Origin: a virus | Reading direction: 5' to 3' (one strand) | IMG/VR virus record: IMGVR_UViG_3300017788_000033 | Span: 1 to 53,242 of that record | Length of the DNA stretch: 53,242 nt | Shown here: in pieces, positions 45,301 through 51,772 of the stretch | Position numbering within the stretch: position 1 is the first letter of the stretch | Layout: each line of letters opens with the position of its first letter | Position numbers and translations under genes: made by a program | Notes under the pieces: generated by a model | What the model saw: only the letters and a program-made list of their open reading frames with translations | Told to the model about the DNA's origin: nothing | Database searches by the model: none

Positions 45301-47490
45301 GTAAGGTATGTAACTAATCTGGGATCTAACATTGCAGGATTAATTGAAGGAAATACATATTTTGTTAAGAGGGTCGGAGTTTCTTCCGTTGAACTTCACA
45401 ATAATTATGGATTACTCTCTAGAAGAGATTTGACAGGTAGTGGTATTGGAACGCATTCTTTAATTAGAATTGGAGTTTCAACTTCAACTAGTAGAATTCA
45501 CTTCATTAATCATGGATACAGTATCGGAGATCCTGTAAGAGTTTCTGGAAATGTTCCAGTCGGCGTAGATACCGGTTCTTTCTATTATGTCGGTGGTATA
45601 ACACAAAACGCATTCAGTCTTCACACAATTAGATCTGATGCTACAGCTTCAGTGAATGGAGTTAACTTAAATCAAGTTTCAATTGCACAAACTGGAACTG
45701 GAACAATTACGTTCACAAAACAAAACGTAAGGTATTCAGCTAATGTTAATACTTCATCAACAGATCCAGAAAACTGGTCTCTCTTAGCACAACAAGATAT
45801 TGATGCTGCTAATATTATTAGTGGAACTATTAGTCCATCTAGACTTGGTAATGGATCCGCTAATTCCGATACAGTTCTATATGGAAACTCAGAATATCAA
45901 AAAGTAGTTCGCAGTGTAGGTATTGCAAGTACTACTCCAATCGGTGTTATTGCATCAAGTTCTGATTTTGGTGTGGGATTCACAACACATTATGGGAACA
46001 TTGAACTTAAATTAAATAGAGTTCAATCCACAGTAGATCTTTTTTCAACTCTTGGTATTGCTAAATTTAAATCATCAACATTTACTATCGGTGATGATGG
46101 AGCAGTAAGTATTAAGAGTTCTGCGACTGGTGACGTTGATGCTGCAACATTGGGTGGTCAAGCTGGCTCATACTATCTAAACTCAGCAAACCATACTGGA
46201 ATTATTCCAATTAATAGAGGAGGTACAGGAGTTTCTGGTGTTCCTGCAGATGGTGCAATTCTAATCGGCAATGGAACCGCATATAATCTATCTAATGCAC
46301 CTACTTTAAATGGAACCTATTACTTCACAAGAAATAATGGCGGTAGAGTTGGAAACACATCTAATTACGCTCTTCAGGCATACTCAACTGGTAATAATGC
46401 AGCTGGTATGTCCTTCCATAAGAGTGGTCACTATGCAATTAACATGGGTCTTGATAATGATAACGTATTCAGAATTGGTGGTTGGTCAGCATCTGCAAAC
46501 AGATGGGAACTTGATATGTCTGGTAACACTTACCAGGCCGGATACAATTATGCTTATAGATTTGTAGATCGTGATAATACTAATTTCTACTGCGATCCTT
46601 CTTCAAGTAATCAATTTACAAACAGTTATCATAGTAATGAATGTAGAGCGTTATTCTACACGTTTAATGGAGAAGGTGGAAATAGTGGTAACCCAACAAG
46701 AGCATATTCAATTTTCCAAGAAGGCGGCGGTTGGGGCTTCCCATACCCCGACCTAAGAATTGCATTCCACACTGGTATTAAGATTGGTGCCAATGGTCCT
46801 TCATATGAAGGAACTAGAGTCTACTCTGACTATGACATGAGCGATCTATGTATTCAACTTGTTGGACCATCTAATTACTCATTTAAACAGAAGTGGCAAA
46901 GAACTGATAATGGTACTGGTTACTATAGTGGAACAAATAATGCTCATTTCTATCCAAACCCAAATAGATATGGTTCTTGGAGAATTGATGGATCTAGAAG
47001 TGGTTGGTGGGGATTAGATTTCCCAGAACAAGATATGCAATTGATGATGAACTATAACTCTTGTGGCATTCATAGGGGTGACTATGGTTGGATGTTCTGG
47101 GGTCATAATGCGAGATTGCATATTTATGGAAGCTATCACTCTGGTTGGTCCGATGAAAGATTAAAGGAAAACATTCGTGACTTTGATAATGAAGCTGCAT
47201 TGGATGCTGTTTCTAAACTTAGAACAAGAATCTTTAATTGGAATCCACTAGCAAAACAAATTTATAAGGATGTTAATCCAAATGAAGAAGTAGGATTTGT
47301 TGCTCAAGAAATGCAAGAGGTTCTACCAGAGTTAGTTGTAGTTAATGAGGTTCCAAATAATTATAATGATGAAAAATATTTAACGATTGACTGGAATAAA
47401 TTAATTCCATATACCATTGGTTCTATAAATAGATTAAGAGAAAGAGTAGAGTCTCTTGAAGAAAAAGTTTCTAAATTAATAGGAGAGTAA
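39391..47490 (+). CDS. Tail fibre with S74 self-cleaving chaperone domain, 2699 aa
   Basis: The N-terminus ('VQIRRGTTAQHAVFTGAEGEITFNTDTHSVVAHNG', about 4-38) is the attachment-type domain found at the start of many phage fibres (Mtd/hyaluronidase-like). Residues about 590-700 contain 'GNDSNDGRTLPVQTIKKAAQIA....ILVESGDYIEDNPIILYDNVNI', a pectate-lyase-like beta-helix start. Residues about 727-1123 repeat the GITTITT/Cys modules shared with the gp7-like protein. The C-terminal 113 residues start at SDERLKENI (Ser2587), the Peptidase_S74 intramolecular chaperone that trimerises the fibre and then cuts itself off before that Ser. It contains 'VGFVAQEMQEVLPELV' and ends in a coiled coil (INRLRERVESLEEKVSKL). 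Probably the main host-recognition fibre. Confidence 0.85.
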   Translation: MTKQVQIRRGTTAQHAVFTGAEGEITFNTDTHSVVAHNGITTGGYELARTDFGNVPVAKFSGTFEVVGVATTSIGLGNSLSSWDVKVGHGNTTLIVDGSELVTGILTVTGPVTLAKENTVIGGMDFVGVRTETSPEDPLSSWHVSVGKGNTAFVVDQNAYIGGIATVTTTRGTEATFNKLTLTSYGSTTFELSTEITANVGIGTTVIGIAYTDGVAIGDKVSIGTFFSDVTITGFATVAISTSNLFFLHTSISTTVSAGSTIIGLTTTTNISIGNSISVTGYAITSIPIVGLTTFNGPERNEIILQTFVNGTVGSSSTVIPVPGNSAISIGNSFTSGSVVNKRIVGLGTTSIAPYNSGIITATTTTETLAVGATVLYVANTALIAIGNSATITNVGTQYFIDVPITGVGNTFITIPTGSESIGTVSIPSGSVVAISTILTNSDSVILDSAVGTGLTANDPVSISTVTATLFYGVTIGAANTIGVAITAGSNASISTVTSIGPALRIGIGSTSQFTVSSGTTAIIRRYQDIGSTLNVDVLNTKGLDIVGIMTLNGLTFPTADGKKGQVLTTDGQGNVGFATGGGAGGSQVIVRVSQATGNDSNDGRTLPVQTIKKAAQIASFLGYYFNTGATILVESGDYIEDNPIILYDNVNIIADSLRNVVVRPQNANVDLFKVRNGNYVTGLTLTDYLDAETRAPQYTFNHSISFDEPFNESLDRTGYACTSVVGITSVLYDNISGITTIVTDKDHELYPGTTVRLSGIAFTCGYDEAGISTFVYDHVSGVCTATTYTHRGYSIGSKVFLHNLPFSCSGEHAGVTTTIFPDGTSQYGRVFTVTGINTIAKTIKFNAGVSTIPHVFEGWGRNFVTNAVYTPSSGITTITVATGVATNHGLQVDDNVSLEGLNFSCVGYTPNAQVNITNVDYNHVVGIATITTDSDHRAEVGKGIKLAGIAFSCSAEHAGITSTIFPYPGSSPKTLGASYDRFAVRSVLSSTSFTVDVGISTIAHTYVSGGTAQSGITTTIFPDGTAQQQGGNSNGFSADGFTFKVTGITTNTFTFKSGISTIAHTYVSGGTAGKVGTIQRVNTYPEQNPDGRKDFGVFKAEQLNELTIRAGVSTIKHYYVQGGDLVLSKPLINKSPYIQNCSILSSLGGNGILVDGDKVLSPNIPPVQGIAENPPVGDTPEFGKSMVAATFTMISFDGIGWRVINDGYSQVVSCFQIFCRYGSLAQSGGYLSITNSATNFGTVALRATGFSPNSFVFDRGRIAATGTSGGLQTLKCVGFGRSDQDLYVLRFFNDAGEDKTSTFKPIVLEATVNPATGVNTNTDYVTVIGHPFSEGDSVVYLGNEQAEPPIVIGGLVNGNIYYVQYIDSNTFRLYEDESLGKPVDLVGPLRSGINTFQKNNQEFIVDQIISNHNVYQELTLVGASTAHFASGALVQQNVSGGQATGYALTYFSSAGTLIVSVESVGGIRYMFDESVANGGAGGNITDNTGDLSVGVSSIAGITTYRTIEFKVDSTVSGNVIQGIGSLPVNYRCHLHRPSIVNSSAHTWEYSGSGTDYNALPQNGGKTILESEQVSELGGRVYASGTNELGDFKIGTQITAVNRTGNIFFNNKVSIGELDSIRLSLSGGVAVEEFSTDSNLGEGELGGPQNKRVSTQLAVRSFMANRLGTFIDKTVSQNAIPNSVVQLNSSGQINADLIPPKIVNFTRTLVGNGKTVLANQIPAINILQGDTVVEPENSFVLVNDTVSQYLILDNPGNNFVFPNGFEVISTLNSQAIGVVTTPPNGIGVGTTVKNYVGYGLTGLVKGVLQTVTITSGGSGYSQAGIYSGVPLTSSSGIGIGASAIITVGASGTVTDVDILAGGRYYASGDVLTASDSDIGGRSGGSAFTVQAALNETRLYLKLTNNQKFVGSNVLSDFIADSNAVGISTTIDLDLTYSDIDPTAMETGGDIDFSNDRIIVGAGHTLQDGDAVRYVTNLGSNIAGLIEGNTYFVKRVGVSSVELHNNYGLLSRRDLTGSGIGTHSLIRIGVSTSTSRIHFINHGYSIGDPVRVSGNVPVGVDTGSFYYVGGITQNAFSLHTIRSDATASVNGVNLNQVSIAQTGTGTITFTKQNVRYSANVNTSSTDPENWSLLAQQDIDAANIISGTISPSRLGNGSANSDTVLYGNSEYQKVVRSVGIASTTPIGVIASSSDFGVGFTTHYGNIELKLNRVQSTVDLFSTLGIAKFKSSTFTIGDDGAVSIKSSATGDVDAATLGGQAGSYYLNSANHTGIIPINRGGTGVSGVPADGAILIGNGTAYNLSNAPTLNGTYYFTRNNGGRVGNTSNYALQAYSTGNNAAGMSFHKSGHYAINMGLDNDNVFRIGGWSASANRWELDMSGNTYQAGYNYAYRFVDRDNTNFYCDPSSSNQFTNSYHSNECRALFYTFNGEGGNSGNPTRAYSIFQEGGGWGFPYPDLRIAFHTGIKIGANGPSYEGTRVYSDYDMSDLCIQLVGPSNYSFKQKWQRTDNGTGYYSGTNNAHFYPNPNRYGSWRIDGSRSGWWGLDFPEQDMQLMMNYNSCGIHRGDYGWMFWGHNARLHIYGSYHSGWSDERLKENIRDFDNEAALDAVSKLRTRIFNWNPLAKQIYKDVNPNEEVGFVAQEMQEVLPELVVVNEVPNNYNDEKYLTIDWNKLIPYTIGSINRLRERVESLEEKVSKLIGE
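41570..42760 (+). repeat. GITTITT/cysteine modules in the fibre
   Basis: Residues about 727-1123 of the fibre contain units of the form 'ISGITTIVT...H.L..G..V.LSGIAFTCGYDE' and 'TTIFPDGTSQYGRVFTV..........AGVSTIPHVFEGWG'. They match the units at 17886-19250 closely in protein and less so in DNA. Confidence 0.75.
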
Positions 47491-47493
47491 AAC

Positions 47494-47931
47494 ATGGCTT
47501 TAACTATGCCCACATATACTGACCCACGAGGGTATGAATGGGAAAATCCATACATGGTCATCAGCTCAGTAAAGGTTAAAAAAACTTTTACACCAGTTGA
47601 TCCTACGATGGCGGGATTACCTGATCCAGGTACACTACCTCAACATTTATGCGAAGAAGGTAATTACGGTTCTATTACTGTAGATGTATATAGAAGTAAA
47701 GCGGATAGAGAAAAGGGGACCTTACCTATTGCTCAAATTTCTGAAAGAGCTGCAGATGCATGGAATGCTCCATGGCATGAAGTTGGTCAATTACAATCTA
47801 GAAATCCTGAGACTTATGTTCCGATGATTTTTAAAATTAGATACGTTGATGAAGGTAATTTACTATCTGATGCTTATGATCATTTAACTACTAATCATCC
47901 ATTTTTTAAAGATTGTACTTTTGTAGATTAA
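47494..47931 (+). CDS. Virion-associated protein, 145 aa
   Basis: A 145-residue protein just after the fibre, with AGGAGAG (47481-47487) inside the last codons of the fibre as ribosome binding site. It contains 'YEWENPYMVISSVKVKKTFTPVDP' (about 14-37), 'GSITVDVYRSKADREKG' (about 62-78), 'ADAWNAPWHEVGQ' (about 88-100) and a C-terminal 'AYDHLTTNHPFFKDCTFVD'. This suggests a small beta-rich cap or fibre-assembly protein. I do not recognise a named family; coupling to the fibre gene suggests a shared role. Confidence 0.65.
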   Translation: MALTMPTYTDPRGYEWENPYMVISSVKVKKTFTPVDPTMAGLPDPGTLPQHLCEEGNYGSITVDVYRSKADREKGTLPIAQISERAADAWNAPWHEVGQLQSRNPETYVPMIFKIRYVDEGNLLSDAYDHLTTNHPFFKDCTFVD

Positions 47932-47950
47932 GTTTATCTTCCTATTAATT

Positions 47951-47958
47951 TATAAATA
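47951..47958 (+). promoter_or_regulatory. Late promoter, exact TATAAATA, overlapping a terminator
   Basis: TATAAATA lies 26 bases before the gene 13 ATG. Its last three bases are also the first bases of the terminator stem at 47956-47984. Confidence 0.6.
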
Positions 47959-47984
47959 CCTCTAGAAGACTAGGGGTATTTTTT
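47956..47984 (+). terminator. Intrinsic terminator abutting the gene 13 start
   Basis: ATACCTCTA (47956-47964) pairs with TAGGGGTAT (47971-47979) through nine pairs, one a G-U, around GAAGAC. The run of six T (47979-47984) ends exactly at the ATG of gene 13. The G-rich right arm may double as the ribosome binding site of gene 13. Confidence 0.65.
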
Positions 47985-48815
47985 ATGGCGCAGCCATCTA
48001 GTAGAGCGGAGTTGAAAGAATACTGCCTCAAACAACTAGGAAAACCAGTTTTAGAAATCAATGTAGATGACGATCAAATTGATAATTTAATTGACGACGC
48101 TATTCAGTATTTTCATGAACGTCATTATGATGGTATTGATCGCGTATTCTTAAAACATAGACTTACCCCTGCAACTAAAGGAACTCTTTCAGAATCTGGA
48201 CCAGTGGGTTCCGCAACGACTTCCCCAGTTGTTGTTGGTGCTGGATTAACTTCACTTACTTATGTGGAAGGAGTTAACTATCTTCCTCTTCCCGATTCAA
48301 TTATTGGTGTTAATAATATTCTTAAGATAAATTCAAGTACAGTATCTGATGGACTCTTCAATATCAAATATCAACTGTTCTTGAACGACGTTTATTACTA
48401 TGGTGCATTAGATCTTCTTAATTATGCGATGGTTAAAAGATATCTTGAAGATTTAGATTTTCTTCTAAATCCACATGCACAAATTCGTTTTAATAAGTTA
48501 AATCATAAGTTATATCTAGACATTGATTGGTCAGAAGTTGGTGAAAATGAGTATGTAATTATTGATTGTTATCGCATCGTTGATCCATCAGATGCGCCAA
48601 AACTTTACAATGATTGGTGGCTAAAGAAATATCTGACTGCGCTCATTAAAAAACAGTGGGGTCAAAATATGAGTAAGTTTCAAGGAGTTTTGCTTCCAGG
48701 CGGAGTTCAACTTAATGGAAGACAGATCTATGATGATGGAGTTGCAGAGATAGAAAAACTTGAACAACAACTTAAGGATGAGTACGAACTACCACCATTT
48801 GATCTCATAGGTTAA
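47985..48815 (+). CDS. 13: Neck protein, gp13-like
   Basis: Homologue of T4 gp13, which with gp14 closes the filled head and forms the neck. The N-terminus 'SRAELKEYCLKQLGKPVLEINVDDDQIDNLIDDAIQYFHERHYDGI' (about 6-51) corresponds to T4 '[42 protein letters not shown]'. The C-terminal 'WWLKKYLTALIKKQWGQNMSKFQGVLLPGGVQLNGR' (about 206-241) corresponds to T4 '[36 protein letters not shown]'. It ends 'LPPFDLIG', like T4 'DPPFGILVG'. Length, 276 aa, is slightly below T4 (about 309). Gene 14 follows with one base between stop and ATG. Confidence 0.92.
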   Translation: MAQPSSRAELKEYCLKQLGKPVLEINVDDDQIDNLIDDAIQYFHERHYDGIDRVFLKHRLTPATKGTLSESGPVGSATTSPVVVGAGLTSLTYVEGVNYLPLPDSIIGVNNILKINSSTVSDGLFNIKYQLFLNDVYYYGALDLLNYAMVKRYLEDLDFLLNPHAQIRFNKLNHKLYLDIDWSEVGENEYVIIDCYRIVDPSDAPKLYNDWWLKKYLTALIKKQWGQNMSKFQGVLLPGGVQLNGRQIYDDGVAEIEKLEQQLKDEYELPPFDLIG

Positions 48816-48816
48816 T

Positions 48817-50247
48817 ATGTCACCACTCAATTCTTATTTTTTACAAGGATCTCCGAGTGAGCAAAGACTTATTCAAGATCTGATCAACGAGCAACTTAAA
48901 ATGTATGGGCAAGATGTTCTATACATGCCAAGAAGAATTATTGGCGAAAATACCGTCATTAAAGAAGTCACTGCTTCCAAGTTTGATGATAGTTTTCGTA
49001 TTGAAGCTTATCTAATGAACTTTGAAGGCTTCAGTGGTAACGGAGATATCTTAAGTAAGTTTGGTGTGAGAAGTAATGACGAAATTAATCTTGTAATTTC
49101 TAAAGAGAGATATGATGATTTCATTTCTCCATTATTGAAGTTATGGCCAGAGGATGAAAGAAAAGTTGCATATAGACCACAAGAAGGAGATTTAATATGG
49201 TTTCCTCTTGATGAATCATTGTTTGAAATCAAATATGTAGAAGGGAAAAAACCTTTTTATCAACTCAATAATCTTTATGTCTATGAATTAAGATGTGAAA
49301 GATTTGAATATGAAGATGAAATTATTGATGTTCCGGAGGTAGATTCTTCAGGAATTGAAATCAATGAATCTATTAAAGATCTTGGGAATGTTTATACTAT
49401 TCAAATGGTTGGAACTGGAGCTACTACTGCAGTTGCTACAGTTGGTTTTGCAACGACAAATCCAAATTCTAAATCAGTTCAATATATTGATTTGATTAAT
49501 GATGGATTTGGATATTCTTTTGCACCCACTGTTTCTATATCCACTGCACCATCAGGGGGGTCTACAGCAACAGCTGTTGCAATTATGACAAGTAGATCTT
49601 CAAATCAAAAACTTTCTATTGATAGAATTCTTATTACAAATCCAGGATTTGGATATACACAACCTCCAACAGTAACTATTTCTGGAGGAGGCGGAAGTGG
49701 TGGAATTGCAACTGCTGTAATAAACACTGGAGTTCTTGGAATAGTAGGACTTTCTTCTGGTGGAGTAGGATATACCACAACACCACAAATAACTATTCAA
49801 AGAACATTTATTCCTTCCAGCACTGGTATTTCTTCAAATATCAGAAATGCACAAGCAGAGGCAGTTCTCAATTCAAATGGAGTCGTTGTTGCAGTTCGTT
49901 ATTCTAATGCTGGTGCTGGATATACATTTACTCCAACAATAGAATTTACAAATTCAACTGCAACAACATTTGGAGATTATGATTATAATGAAGTTGTTAC
50001 TGGTTCTAGAACAGGTACAACTGGTTATGTAAGAAGTTGGGATGCTGCAAATAGAGTCCTTAAAGTTGCAATTGTGGATGGAAACTTTGCGAGAGGTGAG
50101 GCTATTACTGGAGTTGGTGCAAGTTATAAAGTTTCAACGGTACAATCTAATGAATTCTTAGATGCTTATGCTGAGAATATTGAAATTGAATTGGCTGCTG
50201 ATCAAATTTTAGATTTCAGTCAGAAGAACCCATTTGGCGAATACTAA
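48817..50247 (+). CDS. 14: Neck protein, gp14-like, with inserted GxGY modules
   Basis: Homologue of T4 gp14, the second neck-ring protein. Matching parts are 'DLINEQLKMYGQDVLYMPRRII' (about 21-42; T4 '[22 protein letters not shown]'), 'FRIEAYLMNFEGFSGNGDILSKFGV.SNDEINLVIS' (about 55-91), and 'PQEGDLIWFPLDESLFEIKYVE....FYQL' (about 122-151; T4 '[22 protein letters not shown]'). T4 gp14 is 256 aa; this one is 476 because residues about 202-382 hold four GxGY repeats (NDGFGYSFAPTVSIS, NPGFGYTQPPTVTIS, GGVGYTTTPQITI, AGAGYTFTPTIEF). The end, 'QKNPFGEY', may correspond to T4 'SSPFDNDFMD'. An insertion in a neck protein is unusual. Confidence 0.9.
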   Translation: MSPLNSYFLQGSPSEQRLIQDLINEQLKMYGQDVLYMPRRIIGENTVIKEVTASKFDDSFRIEAYLMNFEGFSGNGDILSKFGVRSNDEINLVISKERYDDFISPLLKLWPEDERKVAYRPQEGDLIWFPLDESLFEIKYVEGKKPFYQLNNLYVYELRCERFEYEDEIIDVPEVDSSGIEINESIKDLGNVYTIQMVGTGATTAVATVGFATTNPNSKSVQYIDLINDGFGYSFAPTVSISTAPSGGSTATAVAIMTSRSSNQKLSIDRILITNPGFGYTQPPTVTISGGGGSGGIATAVINTGVLGIVGLSSGGVGYTTTPQITIQRTFIPSSTGISSNIRNAQAEAVLNSNGVVVAVRYSNAGAGYTFTPTIEFTNSTATTFGDYDYNEVVTGSRTGTTGYVRSWDAANRVLKVAIVDGNFARGEAITGVGASYKVSTVQSNEFLDAYAENIEIELAADQILDFSQKNPFGEY

Positions 50248-50250
50248 ATA
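50244..50250 (+). promoter_or_regulatory. Late promoter candidate, CTAAATA
   Basis: CTAAATA overlaps the stop of gene 14 and ends 24 bases before the gene 15 ATG. Confidence 0.45.
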
Positions 50251-50274
50251 ATTATTACTCTACAATAACTTGTA

Positions 50275-51324
50275 ATGATCTCAAATTATTTTTACCACGA
50301 AATATTGAGAAAGACCATTGTGGCTTTCGGTACATTATTTAATGATATTAAAATCAAACATAAAGATAACGCAGGAGATGATTTTAGTATCATTACTGTC
50401 CCGATTGCATATGGCCCTATTCAGAAGTTTTTAGCGAGAATTGAACAGGTTCCTGATTTAAAAAAAAGAGTAGCAATTACTCTTCCTAGAATGTCATTTG
50501 AAATGACAGGAATTTCATATGATCCCAGTAGAAAGTCTTCTACTATGCAAACTTTTAAAGCTTTGGATCAAGATAGTAATGAACTAACAAAAGTTTTTAT
50601 GCCTGTTCCATACAATGTGAACTTTAAACTTTCAATTATGTCCAAGTTGAATGAAGACGCATTACAAGTCGTTGAACAAATACTTCCATACTTTCAACCA
50701 CACTTAAACTTAACGGTAGATTTGGTATCAAGTATTGGGGAAAAAAGAGATATTCCAATGATTCTTGAGAGAATCACAATGGATGATCAATATGAAGGAG
50801 ATTTTACGACAAGGAGAGTTTTAATTTATACTCTAGATTTTGTAGCAAAAACATATTTGTTTGGACCTGCTGGAACTCCAAATGAATCTCTCATCAAACA
50901 AGTTCAGGTTGATTATTATACAAATACTAACAGAGTTAATGCCTCAAGACAACTTAGATATGTTGCGGAACCAAGAGCACTCAAGGATTATAACAATGAT
51001 GAAATTACTGTTATTGCAGATAATATTGATGAAGAAAAAACCCAGTTTGAAGTTTCCGATGCAACTGGTCTAATTGAAAAATCATATATTATGATTGATT
51101 CCGAATCTATGTTTATTCGTGAAATTACTGGCAATACTTTACTTGTAAACAGAGGTCAAGATAAGACAGATATTGTAAGTCATACAGCTGGAACTGCTAT
51201 CAATGTAATTAATGATGTAGACGATGAGTTAATTGATCTAGACGACGACTTTGGATTTAGTGAATCTCGTTATGATTTTGCTGACGGCAAAGTTTATAGC
51301 ACTACTAAAGGAACTGATGTATGA
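50275..51324 (+). CDS. 15: Tail sheath stabiliser, gp15-like, with extra module
   Basis: Homologue of T4 gp15, the hexameric tail terminator that stabilises the sheath and joins tail to neck. The start 'NYFYHEILRKTIVAFGTLFNDIKIKH' (about 4-29; T4 'GYFYNSSFRRYATLMGDLFSNIQIKR') and the signature 'ALQVVEQILPYFQPHLNLTV' (about 130-149; T4 'MFQIVEQILPYFQPHFNTTM') are clear. T4 gp15 is about 272 aa; this one is 349. A C-terminal segment (about 247-315: 'TQFEVSDATGLIEKSYIMID', then 'SESMFIREITGNTLLVNRGQ' and 'HTAGTAI') is the same small module seen in gp7 and the DUF4815 protein. The tail is acidic. Its TGA overlaps the gene 16 ATG. Confidence 0.92.
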   Translation: MISNYFYHEILRKTIVAFGTLFNDIKIKHKDNAGDDFSIITVPIAYGPIQKFLARIEQVPDLKKRVAITLPRMSFEMTGISYDPSRKSSTMQTFKALDQDSNELTKVFMPVPYNVNFKLSIMSKLNEDALQVVEQILPYFQPHLNLTVDLVSSIGEKRDIPMILERITMDDQYEGDFTTRRVLIYTLDFVAKTYLFGPAGTPNESLIKQVQVDYYTNTNRVNASRQLRYVAEPRALKDYNNDEITVIADNIDEEKTQFEVSDATGLIEKSYIMIDSESMFIREITGNTLLVNRGQDKTDIVSHTAGTAINVINDVDDELIDLDDDFGFSESRYDFADGKVYSTTKGTDV

Positions 51325-51749
51325 GTTTTGAAGATATTGATAAGGCGTTAGATATTGAAACAACTCCGATTAAATCGGAGATTGTCAAAACAGAACCTGC
51401 TGTAATAAAGAAACCAGGAGAGTCTCCAGACCAACTCCAGAAGGACTATGAGTACTCTAGAGGGCAACTATATTCCATTATTGAGAAGGGACAAGAGGCG
51501 ATCAATGGCATTCTAGAACTTGCACAAGAATCCGACTCTCCCAGAGCTTATGAAGTTGCTGGACAATTGATTAAAAATGTTGGAGATGTTACAGATAAGC
51601 TTTTGGATCTTCAGAAAAAAATGAAAGATATTAACAAAGAAGAAAAAGGTGCAACTCCAACAAGTGTCACTAACAATGCAGTATTTTTTGGATCAACTGC
51701 AGAACTTCAGAAGTTTCTAAAGAGTTCTATGAACCAAGATCCTAAATAA
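51321..51749 (+). CDS. 16: Small terminase subunit, gp16-like
   Basis: Homologue of T4 gp16, which recognises phage DNA and regulates the large terminase gp17. The protein is 142 aa (T4 164). The central helical part, 'QLYSIIEKGQEAINGILELAQESDSPRAYEVAGQLIKNVGDVTDKLLDLQKKMKD' (about 50-104), is the conserved oligomerising coiled-coil region. 'VTNNAVFFGSTAELQKFLK' (about 116-134) is the typical C-terminal signature in T4-like phages. The N-terminus is acidic and probably flexible. It overlaps gene 15 by four bases (ATGA) and lies 23 bases before the 475-aa mosaic gene, not directly before gene 17. Confidence 0.9.
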   Translation: MSFEDIDKALDIETTPIKSEIVKTEPAVIKKPGESPDQLQKDYEYSRGQLYSIIEKGQEAINGILELAQESDSPRAYEVAGQLIKNVGDVTDKLLDLQKKMKDINKEEKGATPTSVTNNAVFFGSTAELQKFLKSSMNQDPK

Positions 51750-51772
51750 AAATAGGAAACTTATAGACATAA

